From positions 62,001 to 126,000 of the forward strand of contig NZ_JABENB010000003.1 of NCBI RefSeq assembly GCF_013002715.1: DNA of 64,000 nucleotides. The letters are read 5' to 3'. Made by a program: the position numbers and the translations under genes. Of the stretch, positions 1 through 9,347 are shown piece after piece. The DNA is from Flexivirga aerilata (GTDB taxonomy: Bacteria > Actinomycetota > Actinomycetes > Actinomycetales > Dermatophilaceae). Position 1 is the first letter of the stretch, and every line of letters starts with the position of its first letter. The notes below the pieces were generated by a model, which did no database searches, was not told the DNA's origin, and saw only the letters and a program-made list of their open reading frames with translations.

Positions 1-107
1 GAATCTCTTCTTGCTTGTGTTAACCAGGTGGAACCGACTGGCACAGCGGCCGTTTCGGTCGAGGGGGCGTCTGGCATTTTGCTCATGAGGGGACACGCGA
101 ACGACTC
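1..107. other. left edge, no gene seen
   Basis: No reading frame here has convincing codon bias or a recognisable product. It lies downstream of the small minus-strand membrane protein and is probably the 3' flank of a gene outside the window. Confidence 0.4.
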
Positions 108-365
108 TCATTCCGGTCTTTCCGTGGGAGATGGTGGTTCAGCGGATGATCCAGTCTCCGGGTGCTTGGCGTACTCCTGTGTCGCACTGTCGCCCGCCGC
201 TGTCCTGCGCCGATCCAGCAGACGCCGGGTCGTGCCGCGGGGACCGTGCGTGCCTCGTACGAGGAGAGCGGCTGCGGAGGCCACCAACGCCCAGAGCGTC
301 AGAACGCAGACCAGCAGTAACGCCCACGTCCAGCCGGACATGCCGGTGTTGCGCAACCCCATCAT
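108..365 (-). CDS. small single-pass membrane protein, SHOCT-like tail
   Basis: An 85-residue protein with one membrane segment (about residues 11-37, rich in L, V, A and W) and a basic tail. The tail (RRLLDRRRTAAGDSATQEY) loosely resembles the short SHOCT oligomerisation motif that often follows such a helix. Small proteins of this shape are common next to metal-responsive two-component systems in actinobacteria. It is divergent from the response regulator, with about 120 bp between them. No enzyme motif is visible. The SHOCT reading is inference, and the gene itself is only moderately certain because a plus-strand frame overlaps it. Confidence 0.5.
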   Translation of the reverse strand: MMGLRNTGMSGWTWALLLVCVLTLWALVASAAALLVRGTHGPRGTTRRLLDRRRTAAGDSATQEYAKHPETGSSAEPPSPTERPE

Positions 366-489
366 GTCGTCCAGGGTGCGCCTGCGATGTTGTGATCAGA
401 CCGGCTGAACCCTGAAGAAACGATCAAGAAGCCGCCAGCAGCTGACGTCCGGCGGCAGCGTGTGCGGTGTCTGCGGTGATGATGGAGGC

Positions 490-1185
490 ATGGTCGATGC
501 TGCTCGAACGGTGTTGGTGGTCGAGGACGAAAAGGACTTGGCGACCATGGTCGGTTCCTACCTGGAACGCGCCGGGTACGTCGCACCGTTGGTGCACACC
601 GGCCCCGATGCGATCGACACCGCTCATGCCGTGCAGCCGGACGTCATCGTGCTGGACCTGGGGTTGCCCGGTCTGGACGGCGTCGAGGTGTGCCGGCGGC
701 TGCGAACCTTCACCGACTGCTACATCCTGATGCTCACCGCCCGCGCCGAAGAAGTCGACACGATCGTCGGACTGTCCGTCGGCGCCGATGACTACCTCAC
801 CAAACCGTTCCGCCCCCGAGAACTGGTCGCACGCGTTCAAACCCTCCTACGCCGGCCCCGGGACCAGGCCCCGTCAATTGCGCAGCCGCGAACCTTCGGA
901 TCCTTGACCGTCGATGCGGTCGGCCGACGCGTCACCCTGGCCGGCCAGCCCGTCGGGCTGACCCGCACCGAGTTCGACATCCTGGCGCTACTGACCGCCT
1001 CACCTGCGGTGGCGTTCGCCCGTCGCCGGATCATCGACGAGGTGTGGGACCCCGCCTGGGTTGGCGACGAGCACGTGGTCGATGTCCACATCGCGCACCT
1101 GCGCAACAAGCTGGCCGACGATCCCGCCGAGCCCCGGTACATCGACACTGTGCGCGGTGTCGGATATCGGATGGTCACCTCATGA
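490..1185 (+). CDS. OmpR/PhoB-family response regulator
   Basis: A 231-residue cytoplasmic DNA-binding response regulator. The receiver domain (about 6-118) has the acidic pair E12/D13, phospho-acceptor D56 in VLDLGLPGLDG, T83 and K105 in LTKPF. The C-terminal winged helix (about 135-231) ends in the typical DTVRGVGYRM. Its stop overlaps the kinase start by ATGA, so the two are translationally coupled. I chose ATG 490; an in-frame GTG at 460 would add ten residues, and GGAGG at 484-488 is unusually close to ATG 490. The region upstream has two close CTGAA-like words that could be an OmpR-type site. The inducer is unknown; the metal-rich neighbourhood suggests metal or envelope stress. Confidence 0.9.
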   Translation: MVDAARTVLVVEDEKDLATMVGSYLERAGYVAPLVHTGPDAIDTAHAVQPDVIVLDLGLPGLDGVEVCRRLRTFTDCYILMLTARAEEVDTIVGLSVGADDYLTKPFRPRELVARVQTLLRRPRDQAPSIAQPRTFGSLTVDAVGRRVTLAGQPVGLTRTEFDILALLTASPAVAFARRRIIDEVWDPAWVGDEHVVDVHIAHLRNKLADDPAEPRYIDTVRGVGYRMVTS

Positions 1186-2309
1186 AGCGGCCAGCTACGC
1201 GCGGTAGTGGTCCGGGCATCGCGACTCGGCTCCTGCTCGCACAGGGCCTGGTCGTCACCTGCGGCGCGATCACCGCCGCCGGTGTCGCCGCGATCGTGGG
1301 GCCACCGTTGTTCCATCATCATCTGCTGATGGCGGGGGAGAAGCCGAACACCCCCGAGTTGAGGCATATCGAGCGCGCTTACACCAGCGCCAATACGATT
1401 GCGCTCGGCATGGCCGTCCTGATCGCGCTGATCGCCGCTATCGCCGTCACCTGGTATCTGTCCCGTCGGCTGACTCGCCCGGTGGTGCAACTGGCCGCCG
1501 TGGCCGAACGCATTTCCGACGGGGACTACACCGCCCGAGCGACGCCGGCGACCGCGGGTCCGGAGCTGGCATCCCTGACAGGGGCGTTCAACCAGGTCGC
1601 CGAGCGCCTGCAACACACCGAGGCCACCAGGTACCGACTCCTGGCCGATCTCGCCCACGAGTTGCGCACCCCGATCGCGACGCTGGAGGCCTACCTCGAC
1701 GGTCTCGACGACGGCGTCACCGGGTGGGGCCCGGAGCCGGCACGGGTCTTTCGAGACCAGATCACCCGGCTGCACCGACTTGCCGAAGATCTCAACGACG
1801 TATCCCGTGCCGAAGAAGGAGAACTCGGTCTGGTCCTCAAGCGCACGCCCGTTCAGGTGGTCGTCCAGGCGGCAGTCGAAAGCCTGCGCCCTCGGTACGC
1901 CGGCAAGGGCGTGCAGTTGCACAGCGCCATCAGTGACCGCCCTGACGCCGAGGTTCTCGTCGACTTCCAGCGGTTCGCCCAGGCACTGACCAATGTGCTG
2001 ATCAACGCCTTGCGCCATACTCCACCCGGTGGCGACGTGACCCTCCAGACCACCATCGACACGGTGTCAATACGAATTGCCGTGATCGACACCGGCGACG
2101 GCATCCCCGCTGACCAGTTGCCGCACATCTTCGAACGCTTCTACCGCGGGAGCCTCGCGCGGGACCGTGACAGCACCGGCAGCGGCATCGGACTCACCAT
2201 CTCTCGCGCCATTGCCCGAGCCCACCATGGAACGCTCACCGCCGACAGCGACGGTCCCGGCACGGGCGCACGTTTCACCTTCACCATGCCTCGTCTGCTC
2301 CGCCATTGA
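1182..2309 (+). CDS. sensor histidine kinase, partner of the upstream regulator
   Basis: A 375-residue membrane sensor kinase. It has TM1 (about 13-40), a short extracytoplasmic loop of about 30 residues containing FHHHLLM, TM2 (about 73-93), a HAMP linker, and the phosphorylated H159 in AHELRTP. The ATPase core follows: N box (NVLINALRHTP), DTGDGIP and GSGIGLTIS. The histidine run in the small sensor loop would suit metal sensing, but that is inference. It overlaps the regulator stop by 4 bp. Length and architecture are normal for the family. Confidence 0.9.
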   Translation: MKRPATRGSGPGIATRLLLAQGLVVTCGAITAAGVAAIVGPPLFHHHLLMAGEKPNTPELRHIERAYTSANTIALGMAVLIALIAAIAVTWYLSRRLTRPVVQLAAVAERISDGDYTARATPATAGPELASLTGAFNQVAERLQHTEATRYRLLADLAHELRTPIATLEAYLDGLDDGVTGWGPEPARVFRDQITRLHRLAEDLNDVSRAEEGELGLVLKRTPVQVVVQAAVESLRPRYAGKGVQLHSAISDRPDAEVLVDFQRFAQALTNVLINALRHTPPGGDVTLQTTIDTVSIRIAVIDTGDGIPADQLPHIFERFYRGSLARDRDSTGSGIGLTISRAIARAHHGTLTADSDGPGTGARFTFTMPRLLRH

Positions 2310-2371
2310 TCTCGTCCCTCACGTACACGCGTCCGCCTGATCGCAGGTGACTGGGGTTGCCCGAGGTCACC

Positions 2372-3148
2372 TCATCGCGTCGCCGCAGCGACCCATACAG
2401 GCAGGCCCATCGAGAACCGGTCCTGCGCAGCTCGCTGCTGTTGATCGCGAATGAAGTTCTGCGCTTCGCTGGCCGTTACAGCTCCCGTCGATGCGGCGGC
2501 TTGGGCGAAACCGATGGCTATGTCGACCATTGAGGGGTGGATCAATGCGCCGAGGAAGCCCTGGATAGCCACCTCATCGAAACCGCCATCAAGCAACAGA
2601 CTCCGGTATTGGCGGGCCGCGCGAGGGCTCGGAATGGAGTCCGCTCGCGCCTGGACGACCGCTCGTGACAGGCCGGCATCGGCCGCATCGATCATGACGC
2701 CATCCCAGTCCTGACCGACCAATACGATTCTGCCTCCAGGAGCAAGGACGCGATGCGCCTCGGCCACCGCTCGTCCAGGGTCGGCCAGCATGTGGAAAAC
2801 CTTGTCGGCGCGGTACGCCGTCACCGAGCCCTCGGATAACGGTAGATGCTCCGCTACTCCTCGCCGTACGTCCAACTCCGGCCATCGCGATGAAGCGGTC
2901 TGCACCATCAAGTTGTCGGGGTCCAGCGCAATGGTTTGGGAAGCTGTGCGGGACATCTCGGCCGCCGCCAGGCCGATGCCGCAGCCCACGTCGATGGCTC
3001 GGGTGCGGTGATCGAGGGCTAGGAGTTCGTAGGTGAGGTGTCGGATGCGGATGGCTTCGGGCATCTCGTCCGCAAGGTCGAGCATGCGGATCATCGACGT
3101 TGTCTCGTGTCGCTCGGCTGCTGCCGTTGGTGATGGTCTCGTTGACAT
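2372..3148 (-). CDS. SAM-dependent class I methyltransferase
   Basis: A cytoplasmic class I (Rossmann) methyltransferase of 258 residues if it starts at ATG 3148. Motif I is AIDVGCGIGLAAAEM, the acidic end of strand 2 is ALDPD, and the post-motif region LAPGGRIVLVGQD is typical of UbiE/Methyltransf_11 enzymes. The substrate cannot be told. It is divergent from a MerR regulator with only 28 bp between start codons, so it is probably that regulator's target. A start at 3178 would overlap the MerR start, so the shorter form is preferred. Confidence 0.8.
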   Translation of the reverse strand: MSTRPSPTAAAERHETTSMIRMLDLADEMPEAIRIRHLTYELLALDHRTRAIDVGCGIGLAAAEMSRTASQTIALDPDNLMVQTASSRWPELDVRRGVAEHLPLSEGSVTAYRADKVFHMLADPGRAVAEAHRVLAPGGRIVLVGQDWDGVMIDAADAGLSRAVVQARADSIPSPRAARQYRSLLLDGGFDEVAIQGFLGALIHPSMVDIAIGFAQAAASTGAVTASEAQNFIRDQQQRAAQDRFSMGLPVWVAAATR

Positions 3149-3176
3149 GACGATCAGGATCGTTCTGAATGTCGAC
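3142..3176. promoter_or_regulatory. compact divergent promoter of methyltransferase and MerR genes
   Basis: Only 28 bp separate the two start codons. TTGACA (3142-3147) reads toward the MerR gene, and the spacer contains the near-palindrome GATCAGGATC. Promoter and MerR operator must be folded into this space and the start regions, implying leaderless or very short leaders. The -10 element is not clear. Confidence 0.35.
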
Positions 3177-3584
3177 ATGAAGTCAACGGCTGCCGGTTGG
3201 ACCCTAGGCGAGCTGGCGGCCCGGTCCGGTGTCGCTACGCATGTTCTACGTCATTGGGAGTCCGAGGATCTGCTGTCGCCACAGCAGTCCACCGCTGGCC
3301 ACCGCCGCTATCGGCCCGATGATGTGTATCGCGTGGCAACGATATTGCTGGCCAAGGAGGCCGGGCTGGGGCTCAGGGAGATCCTAGCGATGACTACCGG
3401 ATCGGCACAGCAGCGGACCGCCGTCCTCCAAGAGCATCGTACTGAACTGCGAAACCGCATCGCGGCAGCCCAAACCTGCCTCGCCCTGATCGAGTGCGCG
3501 CTGGATTGCGACCACGAGGACATCGGGACGTGTCCGCACTTTCGTGCCGCTGTCGCGCACCGAGTCACGGCCCTGCAACGCTGA
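3177..3584 (+). CDS. MerR-family transcriptional regulator
   Basis: A 135-residue regulator. The N-terminal winged helix-turn-helix (TLGELAARSGVATHVLRHWE, then GHRRYRPDDV) is classic MerR. A dimerisation coiled coil follows (about 75-110) and then a short cysteine-bearing tail (DCDHEDIGTCPHF) that could bind a ligand or thiol-reactive compound. It probably controls the divergent methyltransferase and itself. The start was set at ATG 3177 because the HTH begins eight residues later; an upstream in-frame extension overlaps the methyltransferase and lacks domain support. Confidence 0.85.
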   Translation: MKSTAAGWTLGELAARSGVATHVLRHWESEDLLSPQQSTAGHRRYRPDDVYRVATILLAKEAGLGLREILAMTTGSAQQRTAVLQEHRTELRNRIAAAQTCLALIECALDCDHEDIGTCPHFRAAVAHRVTALQR

Positions 3585-3681
3585 CCATGTCTGTGGTCAC
3601 CACCGGATGCGTCCACCGGTGACCGTGGTTCGTCCCCGCGCGGACTCATCGAGCGGGACTGTGCGCCGGGTCAGCTCCTTG

Positions 3682-4539
3682 CTAGAAGATGCCGCGCGTA
3701 CGCAGCCAGGGCAACGGATCAATCGCCCCGCCGCCGATGTGGATCTCCAGATGAAGGTGCGGTCCGGTGGAGTTCCCAGTGTTGCCCGAGTAGGCAACGA
3801 TTTGGCCTGCGGACACCCGGGCACCGGGCGCGACCAGTTGCCGGGACAAGTGTGCGTAGATGGCACTAGTGCCGTTACCCACATCGATCGCCACCCGCAG
3901 GCCCTCCCCGCCGTTCCATCCGGCGGCAGCCACCACGCCGTCGTGGAGTGCTCGCACCGGCGTACCGATGGGTGCGGCGAAGTCGTCACCTTGGTGATAC
4001 GTCGAACCGATACCACCGGGTGAGACCCGGGAGCCGAACCCGGAGGTGAATGTTCCGCCGCATCCGGCGATCGCGCACACCCATTCGGGGTGAGGGCGGC
4101 CGGTGCTGCGGCTTGTCGTGGGGTGTTCTGCGGGTTGCTTGGTTGCGGTCTCAGGAGCGGGCGTTGGCCTGGCGGCGGAAGGACGCGGCGCGTTCGTGCT
4201 GCTGGGCGTGGTCCGAGTCTGGTCCCGGGACGCGGCCCGGTCTCGTGCCGCCGCTGTCATCGGGGCCGTCGTCGACGCGCGCCGATCAGCTGCCGACATG
4301 CCCTCTCGCGTTGCTGCGGAATCGACCGACTGTCGTTGAGTCGCGACTGCTGCCGGGCGACCCCCGCTCTGACCAATCAGGCCCAGCGGCGCCGCGCTGG
4401 CCGCGACCCCGGCGGCGACCGCGGACGCGGTGGCCGCGGCAACCACCGGTATGGCGACCTTGTGACGAGCGAGCGTGGTGCGTGCGCGGTGACGACCCAC
4501 CGGGGAGTGCGCGCGGTGTCGCCCTGCGTAGCTTTTCAA
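3682..4539 (-). CDS. secreted/anchored M23-family peptidoglycan endopeptidase
   Basis: A 285-residue cell-wall hydrolase of the LytM/M23 metallopeptidase family. The basic N-terminus is followed by one hydrophobic segment (about 29-55, signal peptide or anchor) and a low-complexity A/T/P/R linker (60-150). The peptidase domain (about 160-285) has zinc ligands H182 and D186 in YHQGDDFA and H261/H263 in GPHLHLEI. It should cleave peptide cross-links in the wall or act as a scaffold. The start is TTG 4539. About 250 bp of non-coding leader lies upstream. It appears monocistronic. Confidence 0.9.
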   Translation of the reverse strand: MKSYAGRHRAHSPVGRHRARTTLARHKVAIPVVAAATASAVAAGVAASAAPLGLIGQSGGRPAAVATQRQSVDSAATREGMSAADRRASTTAPMTAAARDRAASRDQTRTTPSSTNAPRPSAARPTPAPETATKQPAEHPTTSRSTGRPHPEWVCAIAGCGGTFTSGFGSRVSPGGIGSTYHQGDDFAAPIGTPVRALHDGVVAAAGWNGGEGLRVAIDVGNGTSAIYAHLSRQLVAPGARVSAGQIVAYSGNTGNSTGPHLHLEIHIGGGAIDPLPWLRTRGIF

Positions 4540-4795
4540 CGATTTCTACCTCAGCTGATGGACGTGGGCTGCGTAGCCGCATGGGACAGGGTACCGAGCA
4601 TTGACTGGCCGCACTGCAGCGCCTTGGCGCTCAACCGGATGCGAGAGTCGGCGTGTGTGACCGCGTCGGCCCAGCCATTCTTGACGACATCGGGACAGTT
4701 CTACGGGCTATCACGGCTGCTGCCACGTGATCGTGATGATCGGTAGCATCGGCTACGAAGAAACCGAGTCGGATGCTTGACCGTTGGGAGGCGTG

Positions 4796-5254
4796 GTGCT
4801 CAAATCTGTTGCTCCTGAGGGGGTGCCCGCCGTCTCGATGAGGATCGACCGGTCCGACCAGATGCTGTTACTCAGCATCACGGGCGTCGCTGGCCTGGTC
4901 GTCGCAATGACGATGGCCATCTTCGGCCTGCCGCCGGTCGACATTCACAGTCCGTTCCACTACGCGGGCATTATGGATCCGCTGTGCGGCGGGACCCGGG
5001 CAGCGCGATTGACAGCTCAAGGTCATCTGCAGGCGGCGTGGCGGTATAACCCGCTAGGGATCCTGGCCACGGTAACGGCGGCGTTGGCTCTGGCGCGGTT
5101 CCTGGTCGGTCTGGCGACACACCGCTGGATCGCAGTTCGTTGCGCCTGGACCCCGAGACGTCGACGTGTCGCCTACGCCGCCGCGATCGCCGCGATGGTC
5201 GTCCTGGAGTTCCGGCAGCAGGGGCGCGCGAGTCTACTGATGCAGCGGCACTGA
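4796..5254 (+). CDS. DUF2752 membrane protein
   Basis: A protein of about 152 residues with two or three membrane segments. It carries the DUF2752 core: SPFHYAGIMDPLCGGTRA, then GHLQAAWRYNPL. The usual family motif contains a CPxCG cysteine pair; here only the second cysteine (LCGGTR) remains. The biochemical role of DUF2752 is unknown. The start is uncertain: GTG 4796 follows GGGAGG, while TTG 4784 and ATG 4838 are alternatives. It points toward the ccs operon's 3' end and may be independent of it. Confidence 0.75.
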   Translation: MLKSVAPEGVPAVSMRIDRSDQMLLLSITGVAGLVVAMTMAIFGLPPVDIHSPFHYAGIMDPLCGGTRAARLTAQGHLQAAWRYNPLGILATVTAALALARFLVGLATHRWIAVRCAWTPRRRRVAYAAAIAAMVVLEFRQQGRASLLMQRH

Positions 5255-5329
5255 CCCGCCAGGGTGCGGCGTACGACAGGTTGATCAATTTCGAGGCCAG
5301 GTGTGTTCGGTAGGTCATTGGGCTTTTCG

Positions 5330-6343
5330 TTACATGCCGGAGTAGTTGTGCATACCGGCGAAGGTGGACGACAGATTTACCAGGGTGAAGTTGGCCACGA
5401 CGGCCAGGTATCCAGCTAGAGCGATGTAGGTGGCGCGCCTGGATTGCCAGCCGGCGGTGGCGCGGCCGTGCAGGTGTGCGGCGAACACGATCCAGACGAT
5501 GAAGGTCCAGACCTCTTTGGGGTCCCACTGCCAGTAGGCGCCCCAGGCTTCCTGCGCCCAGATGGCTCCGGTGATGAGGGTGAAGGTCCACAGGATGAAG
5601 CCAACGATGTTCATGCCGTAGGCGGCGCGCTCCAGAGTCTCAGCGTCCGGTACGACGGCGAGCAGCCGGTGTCCGGCCATGGTGGGGTGGGTTTGGCGGC
5701 GGCGCTGGGCCAGTTGTAGCAGGCTGAGCGGGAACGCGATGGTGAAGAATCCGACGGCGCAGATGGCGATGGTGACGTGAATGCCGAGCCAGTAGCTTTG
5801 CAGCGCCGGCAAGAGTTGGGCGGCGCCGGTGTAGAACAGCAGCACGGCGGCCATCAGGGCGGCCAGGATCAATCCGGTGACGAATGCCCCGAGCCATTCC
5901 CAGTGTCGGCGTCTGGCCAGGGCGGCGTAGACGGTGGCGGCTGCCGCGCTGGCGGCGATGGTGAATTCGTACATGTTGCCGTTGGGCGGTCGCATCACGG
6001 TGATGCCGCGGAGCACGACCGCTGCCAGGAGGCAGGCGGCGCCCAGGTACGTGAGGTTGACCGCGACGGCCGCGATTTGCCGGGCGTGCCTGGAGTCGCG
6101 GGGGTCGCATGCTGCGGCTGCCGGCGGCGACTGCTCGGGGGTCTCAACGTGACTGTCGGCGGCAGCCAGGTGATGGCTTCCGGACACACTGACCGGCGTG
6201 CGGGCCTCAGCCACGATCGCGGCTCCCAGGGGCCGGGTGCGGGCGGCCAGGTAGAGCGCGAAGCAGATCAGGGTGACGGTGAACAGGCCCATGGCGGTGT
6301 AGACGGCCAGGTTGGCGTACGGGGCAAGCGCGGGATGGATCAT
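5330..6343 (-). CDS. ccsB: cytochrome c biogenesis protein CcsB/CcsA (system II)
   Basis: A 337-residue polytopic membrane protein of the System II cytochrome c assembly pathway. It partners ResB to export haem and ligate it to apocytochromes. The haem-handling tryptophan-rich motif is visible (EAWGAYWQWDPKEVW), with conserved histidines nearby (HLHG; HNYSGM at the C-terminus). It starts at ATG 6343 and overlaps resB by 4 bp. It is the last gene of a minus-strand operon that also encodes the thiol-redox partners CcdA and a TlpA-like protein. Confidence 0.92.
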   Translation of the reverse strand: MIHPALAPYANLAVYTAMGLFTVTLICFALYLAARTRPLGAAIVAEARTPVSVSGSHHLAAADSHVETPEQSPPAAAACDPRDSRHARQIAAVAVNLTYLGAACLLAAVVLRGITVMRPPNGNMYEFTIAASAAAATVYAALARRRHWEWLGAFVTGLILAALMAAVLLFYTGAAQLLPALQSYWLGIHVTIAICAVGFFTIAFPLSLLQLAQRRRQTHPTMAGHRLLAVVPDAETLERAAYGMNIVGFILWTFTLITGAIWAQEAWGAYWQWDPKEVWTFIVWIVFAAHLHGRATAGWQSRRATYIALAGYLAVVANFTLVNLSSTFAGMHNYSGM

Positions 6344-7977
6344 CGGGGTCTCCTGTCGGGGGGCGCCTGACTGGTCAGGCGTGCGATGTGGTCGGCGAGC
6401 TCGTGCACCACGGCGGTGAGGGTGGGGTCGGTGCCTTTGGCCAATGCCCCGATGGTCACCACGGCGCCTGGCTTGTCCCCGGCGCTCGGGTCGGGTGTGA
6501 CGCGGATGAAGACGCGGCGCCGCTTGACCAGCAGGGAGGTGATCAGTCCGGCGGCCGCGGCCAGTGCGGCCAGCAGCGTGAGGGTCTTGCCGGGGGTGTG
6601 CCGCACCGACAGGCCGGCCCAGCGAACCGTCCGGTCGAAGCTGATCGAGCCGCGCCCGTCGGGCAGCTGGACGGTCTGCCCGGGTGCCAGGCGAATCAGC
6701 AGTGGAGCCCCACCAGGTTTGGTCAGCCGTTTCATCTGGCTGGTGTCCAGCGTGTACACGGACTGTGGTGCGTTGCCGGGGAACAGGTTCCCGGTCCACA
6801 CCGATGCCACCAGGACCGGGTTGCGCAACCCGGGGAACAGGGAGGTGGGTCCACGAGTGAAGTTCTGGTCGGCGGTGGGCAGGAACAACCCGTCCAGCCC
6901 CAGCTCCTGGGGTGCGGCGGTGGTGACTTTGACGACGCCGGTGGACAGGTAGTTACCGTCCTGCGGCAGGAACGGGGTGGCGTCCTGGTAGACGACCGCG
7001 CCCTTGGCGTCGCGGACGGTCAGGACCGGTGCGTACCCATTGCCCAACAGGAACACTTCCGCGTCGCCGATCCGCAATGGGCTGTTGACCGCGATCTGCG
7101 CCGGGTGTGGTCGGCCGGTGCCGGTGTCCACGGTGGTGTCGGCCAGAAACTTGCGCGGCTTGCCGAATTGGCTGCCGCCGACCTTGTCTTCGAAGGTGAC
7201 GTTCATCTTGGTGACGTTCAGGTTGAACGAGGGCAGGTCCGCCGGGTTGACCAGTGGCCCGGCGCTGAACGTGTCCAGGGAGCCCAGTGCGGTGGAGAAG
7301 CCGCTGCCTTCGGGAACGATGACATCGGCGCGCCAGCTCCACAGGTGACCGATGGCCACCCCGACGATGACCAGGCACAGGCCGATGTGGAACGCCAGAT
7401 TGCCGGTCTCGCGCAGGTAGCCGCTCTCGGCGGACAGTGTTGCCGGGTCGTGGCCGTGAACGCGGAACCTGCCGCGGCTCTTCCCGAGTCGGCCGGGCCG
7501 GCCGCGCAACGCCTGGCGGGCCGCCCCCAACGCCTGCTCTGCTGACACGGCGGTGACGATGTGGGTGTGTGCGGGAAGGCGGTCCAGTCGGCGCGGTGGC
7601 TTCGGTGGCCGGGACGTCAGCGCGCGCAGGTGGACTCGGGTGCGGGGCAGGATGCAGCCGATCAGTGAGATGAACAGCAGCAGGTAGATCGCGGAGAACC
7701 ACGGGGAGGCGTACACGTCGAAGAAGCCGAGCCGGTCCATCCATGGCCCGCTGCCTCGGTGCGCGGCCAGGTACCGGGTGACTTTCCCGGCGTCGATGTT
7801 GCGCTGTGGAAACACCGATCCGGGGACCGCTGCGACGGCCAGCAGCAGCAGGAGGAACAGCGCGGTGCGCATGCTGGTGAGGTTGCGCCATACCCACCTG
7901 CCCCACCCGAGCGGTCCGAGTCGGGGCTGGCGTACGTCACCGGCGCGTGGCTTCGCGCGGGCGGGTGCGGTGGACAT
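6340..7977 (-). CDS. resB: cytochrome c biogenesis protein ResB
   Basis: A 545-residue membrane protein of System II haem ligation. Early helices follow a basic start (WVWRNLTSMRTALFLLLLLA is the canonical opening ResB helix). A large extracytoplasmic domain (about 230-450) and a final helix (TLLALAAAAGLITSLLV) follow. It forms the haem export/ligation complex with CcsB, with which it overlaps by ATGA. It sits 3 bp downstream of ccdA. Complete and of normal length. Confidence 0.92.
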   Translation of the reverse strand: MSTAPARAKPRAGDVRQPRLGPLGWGRWVWRNLTSMRTALFLLLLLAVAAVPGSVFPQRNIDAGKVTRYLAAHRGSGPWMDRLGFFDVYASPWFSAIYLLLFISLIGCILPRTRVHLRALTSRPPKPPRRLDRLPAHTHIVTAVSAEQALGAARQALRGRPGRLGKSRGRFRVHGHDPATLSAESGYLRETGNLAFHIGLCLVIVGVAIGHLWSWRADVIVPEGSGFSTALGSLDTFSAGPLVNPADLPSFNLNVTKMNVTFEDKVGGSQFGKPRKFLADTTVDTGTGRPHPAQIAVNSPLRIGDAEVFLLGNGYAPVLTVRDAKGAVVYQDATPFLPQDGNYLSTGVVKVTTAAPQELGLDGLFLPTADQNFTRGPTSLFPGLRNPVLVASVWTGNLFPGNAPQSVYTLDTSQMKRLTKPGGAPLLIRLAPGQTVQLPDGRGSISFDRTVRWAGLSVRHTPGKTLTLLAALAAAAGLITSLLVKRRRVFIRVTPDPSAGDKPGAVVTIGALAKGTDPTLTAVVHELADHIARLTSQAPPDRRPR

Positions 7978-7980
7978 GAT

Positions 7981-8724
7981 CTACAGCACCGTCTGGAATT
8001 GGGACACCAGGCGGGACTGGAGCCAGGTGATCGCGACTTCCCAGACGCCGGTCACCATCAGGGTCCCGACCAGGGCCAGGGCCAGGCCGCCGGTGACCTG
8101 GATCGGCCGATGGTGCACGCGTAGCCAGCCGCTCACGCGTCCGGCGCGCTGGTAGGCGCCGGCCATCACGATGAAGGGGACCCCGAGGCCGGCGCAGTAC
8201 GCGGCGGCAAGGGCGGCGCCGCGGGTCACGGTGTGGGCCTGCGCCGATAGCGGCGCGGCCATCGCGAGGATCGCGGCCAGCGCCGGTCCCTGGCACGGGC
8301 TCCAGCCGAGTCCGAAGACCGCCCCCAGTAGTGGTGCCCCGGCCAGCCCGGCGGCCGGTCGCCAGGACGGTGCCCGGGCGAACCGGTTACCGACCCCCAG
8401 GAACAGGACGGCCATCAGCAGGACCAGTGCGCCGCCGATCCGCAGCAGCAGCGGCTGGTGGGCCTGCAGTCGCAGGCTTAGCGCGGAGATCGCCACAGCG
8501 GTCAACAAGTACACCGCGGAGAAGCCGGCCACGAACAACACCGCGCCCAGGAGCATCGGGGATCGGCGGCGGTGTTCCAGCGCGACGTCGGACAGCCCGG
8601 TGATGTAGCCGAGGAACCCGGGCACAAGTGGCAGCACGCACGGGGAGGCGAACGAGACCAGCCCGGCCAGCACCGCCACCGCCAGCGCCAGCAGGAATGG
8701 TCCCGCGGCCAGCTGCTGGATCAC
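7981..8724 (-). CDS. ccdA: CcdA/DsbD-type transmembrane thiol-disulfide reductant carrier
   Basis: A 247-residue, six-helix protein that carries reducing equivalents from cytoplasmic thioredoxin across the membrane. The two redox cysteines are present: [14 protein letters not shown] in helix 1 and [14 protein letters not shown] in helix 4. It starts at GTG 8724, overlapping the TlpA-like stop (GTGA), and feeds electrons to that lipoprotein and to apocytochrome c. Normal length. Confidence 0.93.
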   Translation of the reverse strand: MIQQLAAGPFLLALAVAVLAGLVSFASPCVLPLVPGFLGYITGLSDVALEHRRRSPMLLGAVLFVAGFSAVYLLTAVAISALSLRLQAHQPLLLRIGGALVLLMAVLFLGVGNRFARAPSWRPAAGLAGAPLLGAVFGLGWSPCQGPALAAILAMAAPLSAQAHTVTRGAALAAAYCAGLGVPFIVMAGAYQRAGRVSGWLRVHHRPIQVTGGLALALVGTLMVTGVWEVAITWLQSRLVSQFQTVL

Positions 8725-9347
8725 CGGGTACCTGCGGCCGGTGTGCTGGGGATGACGTCCTGCACGAGCCCGACCAAGGTCGTCGCGTCAACCGGGCCCA
8801 GCACCCGGGCGGCGATCCGCCCTTGCTGGTCCAGCACCAGGGTGGTCGGGGTCGCCGGGGCCATCCCGTGCAATGCCAGCAGTGACTTGCCGCCCTCGTA
8901 GGCAAGTGACGGGTAGGGGATACGGTTCTTCACGACGAAGGACTGCGCCGACGCCGCCGATTCCTTGATATCCACGCCGACGAACGCGACTCCCGGTCGG
9001 GCGGCCCGCAGACGGGTGTAGGCCTTCTTCAAGTCCGGCGTCTCCTGGATGCACGGTGGGCACCAGGAGCCCCACACGTTGACCACGACGCCTCCGGTGC
9101 GGCCGGCCAGCGACCAGGTGGCCCCGTCGATGGTCGCCCCGGACAGCTGGAGCGGCTTGCCTCGGTCAGCCTGTGCGATCTGGGCGACGGTTCCGTCGCC
9201 GGCGACGTACCCCTTCTGGTCGCCGCCCTGCGCTTGCGCGGCGACCGAGTCCGGGTTGGTGGTGCCGCAGCCGGCCAGCGCACCGGTTCCGGCAAGGCCC
9301 AGCACGGCCAGCAGCATGTGGCGCCGGCGCACAGCGGGCCGATTCAC
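8721..9347 (-). CDS. TlpA/ResA-like thioredoxin-fold lipoprotein
   Basis: A 208-residue secreted lipoprotein. The N-terminal signal carries a lipobox (GALAGC), so the mature protein is anchored outside the membrane. The thioredoxin fold has the active site WGSWCPPC and the conserved cis-Pro region (MAPATPTT). It would reduce haem-binding cysteines of apocytochrome c or other exported thiols, with CcdA as electron source. It starts at GTG 9347, overlapping the lgt stop. Placement directly after lgt, which would lipidate it, is notable. Confidence 0.9.
   Translation of the reverse strand: MNRPAVRRRHMLLAVLGLAGTGALAGCGTTNPDSVAAQAQGGDQKGYVAGDGTVAQIAQADRGKPLQLSGATIDGATWSLAGRTGGVVVNVWGSWCPPCIQETPDLKKAYTRLRAARPGVAFVGVDIKESAASAQSFVVKNRIPYPSLAYEGGKSLLALHGMAPATPTTLVLDQQGRIAARVLGPVDATTLVGLVQDVIPSTPAAGTR

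Noticed and set aside
28..408. Plus-strand open frame over the left edge
   Set aside because: No domain or bias, and it covers the more plausible minus-strand membrane protein; likely a shadow frame.
4540..4700. Possible c-di-AMP (ydaO) riboswitch ahead of the M23 peptidase
   Set aside because: Such genes often have one and the 3' part has TCAGCT and GGTAG words, but the conserved 5' core (GGGGAACC-type segment) is not present.
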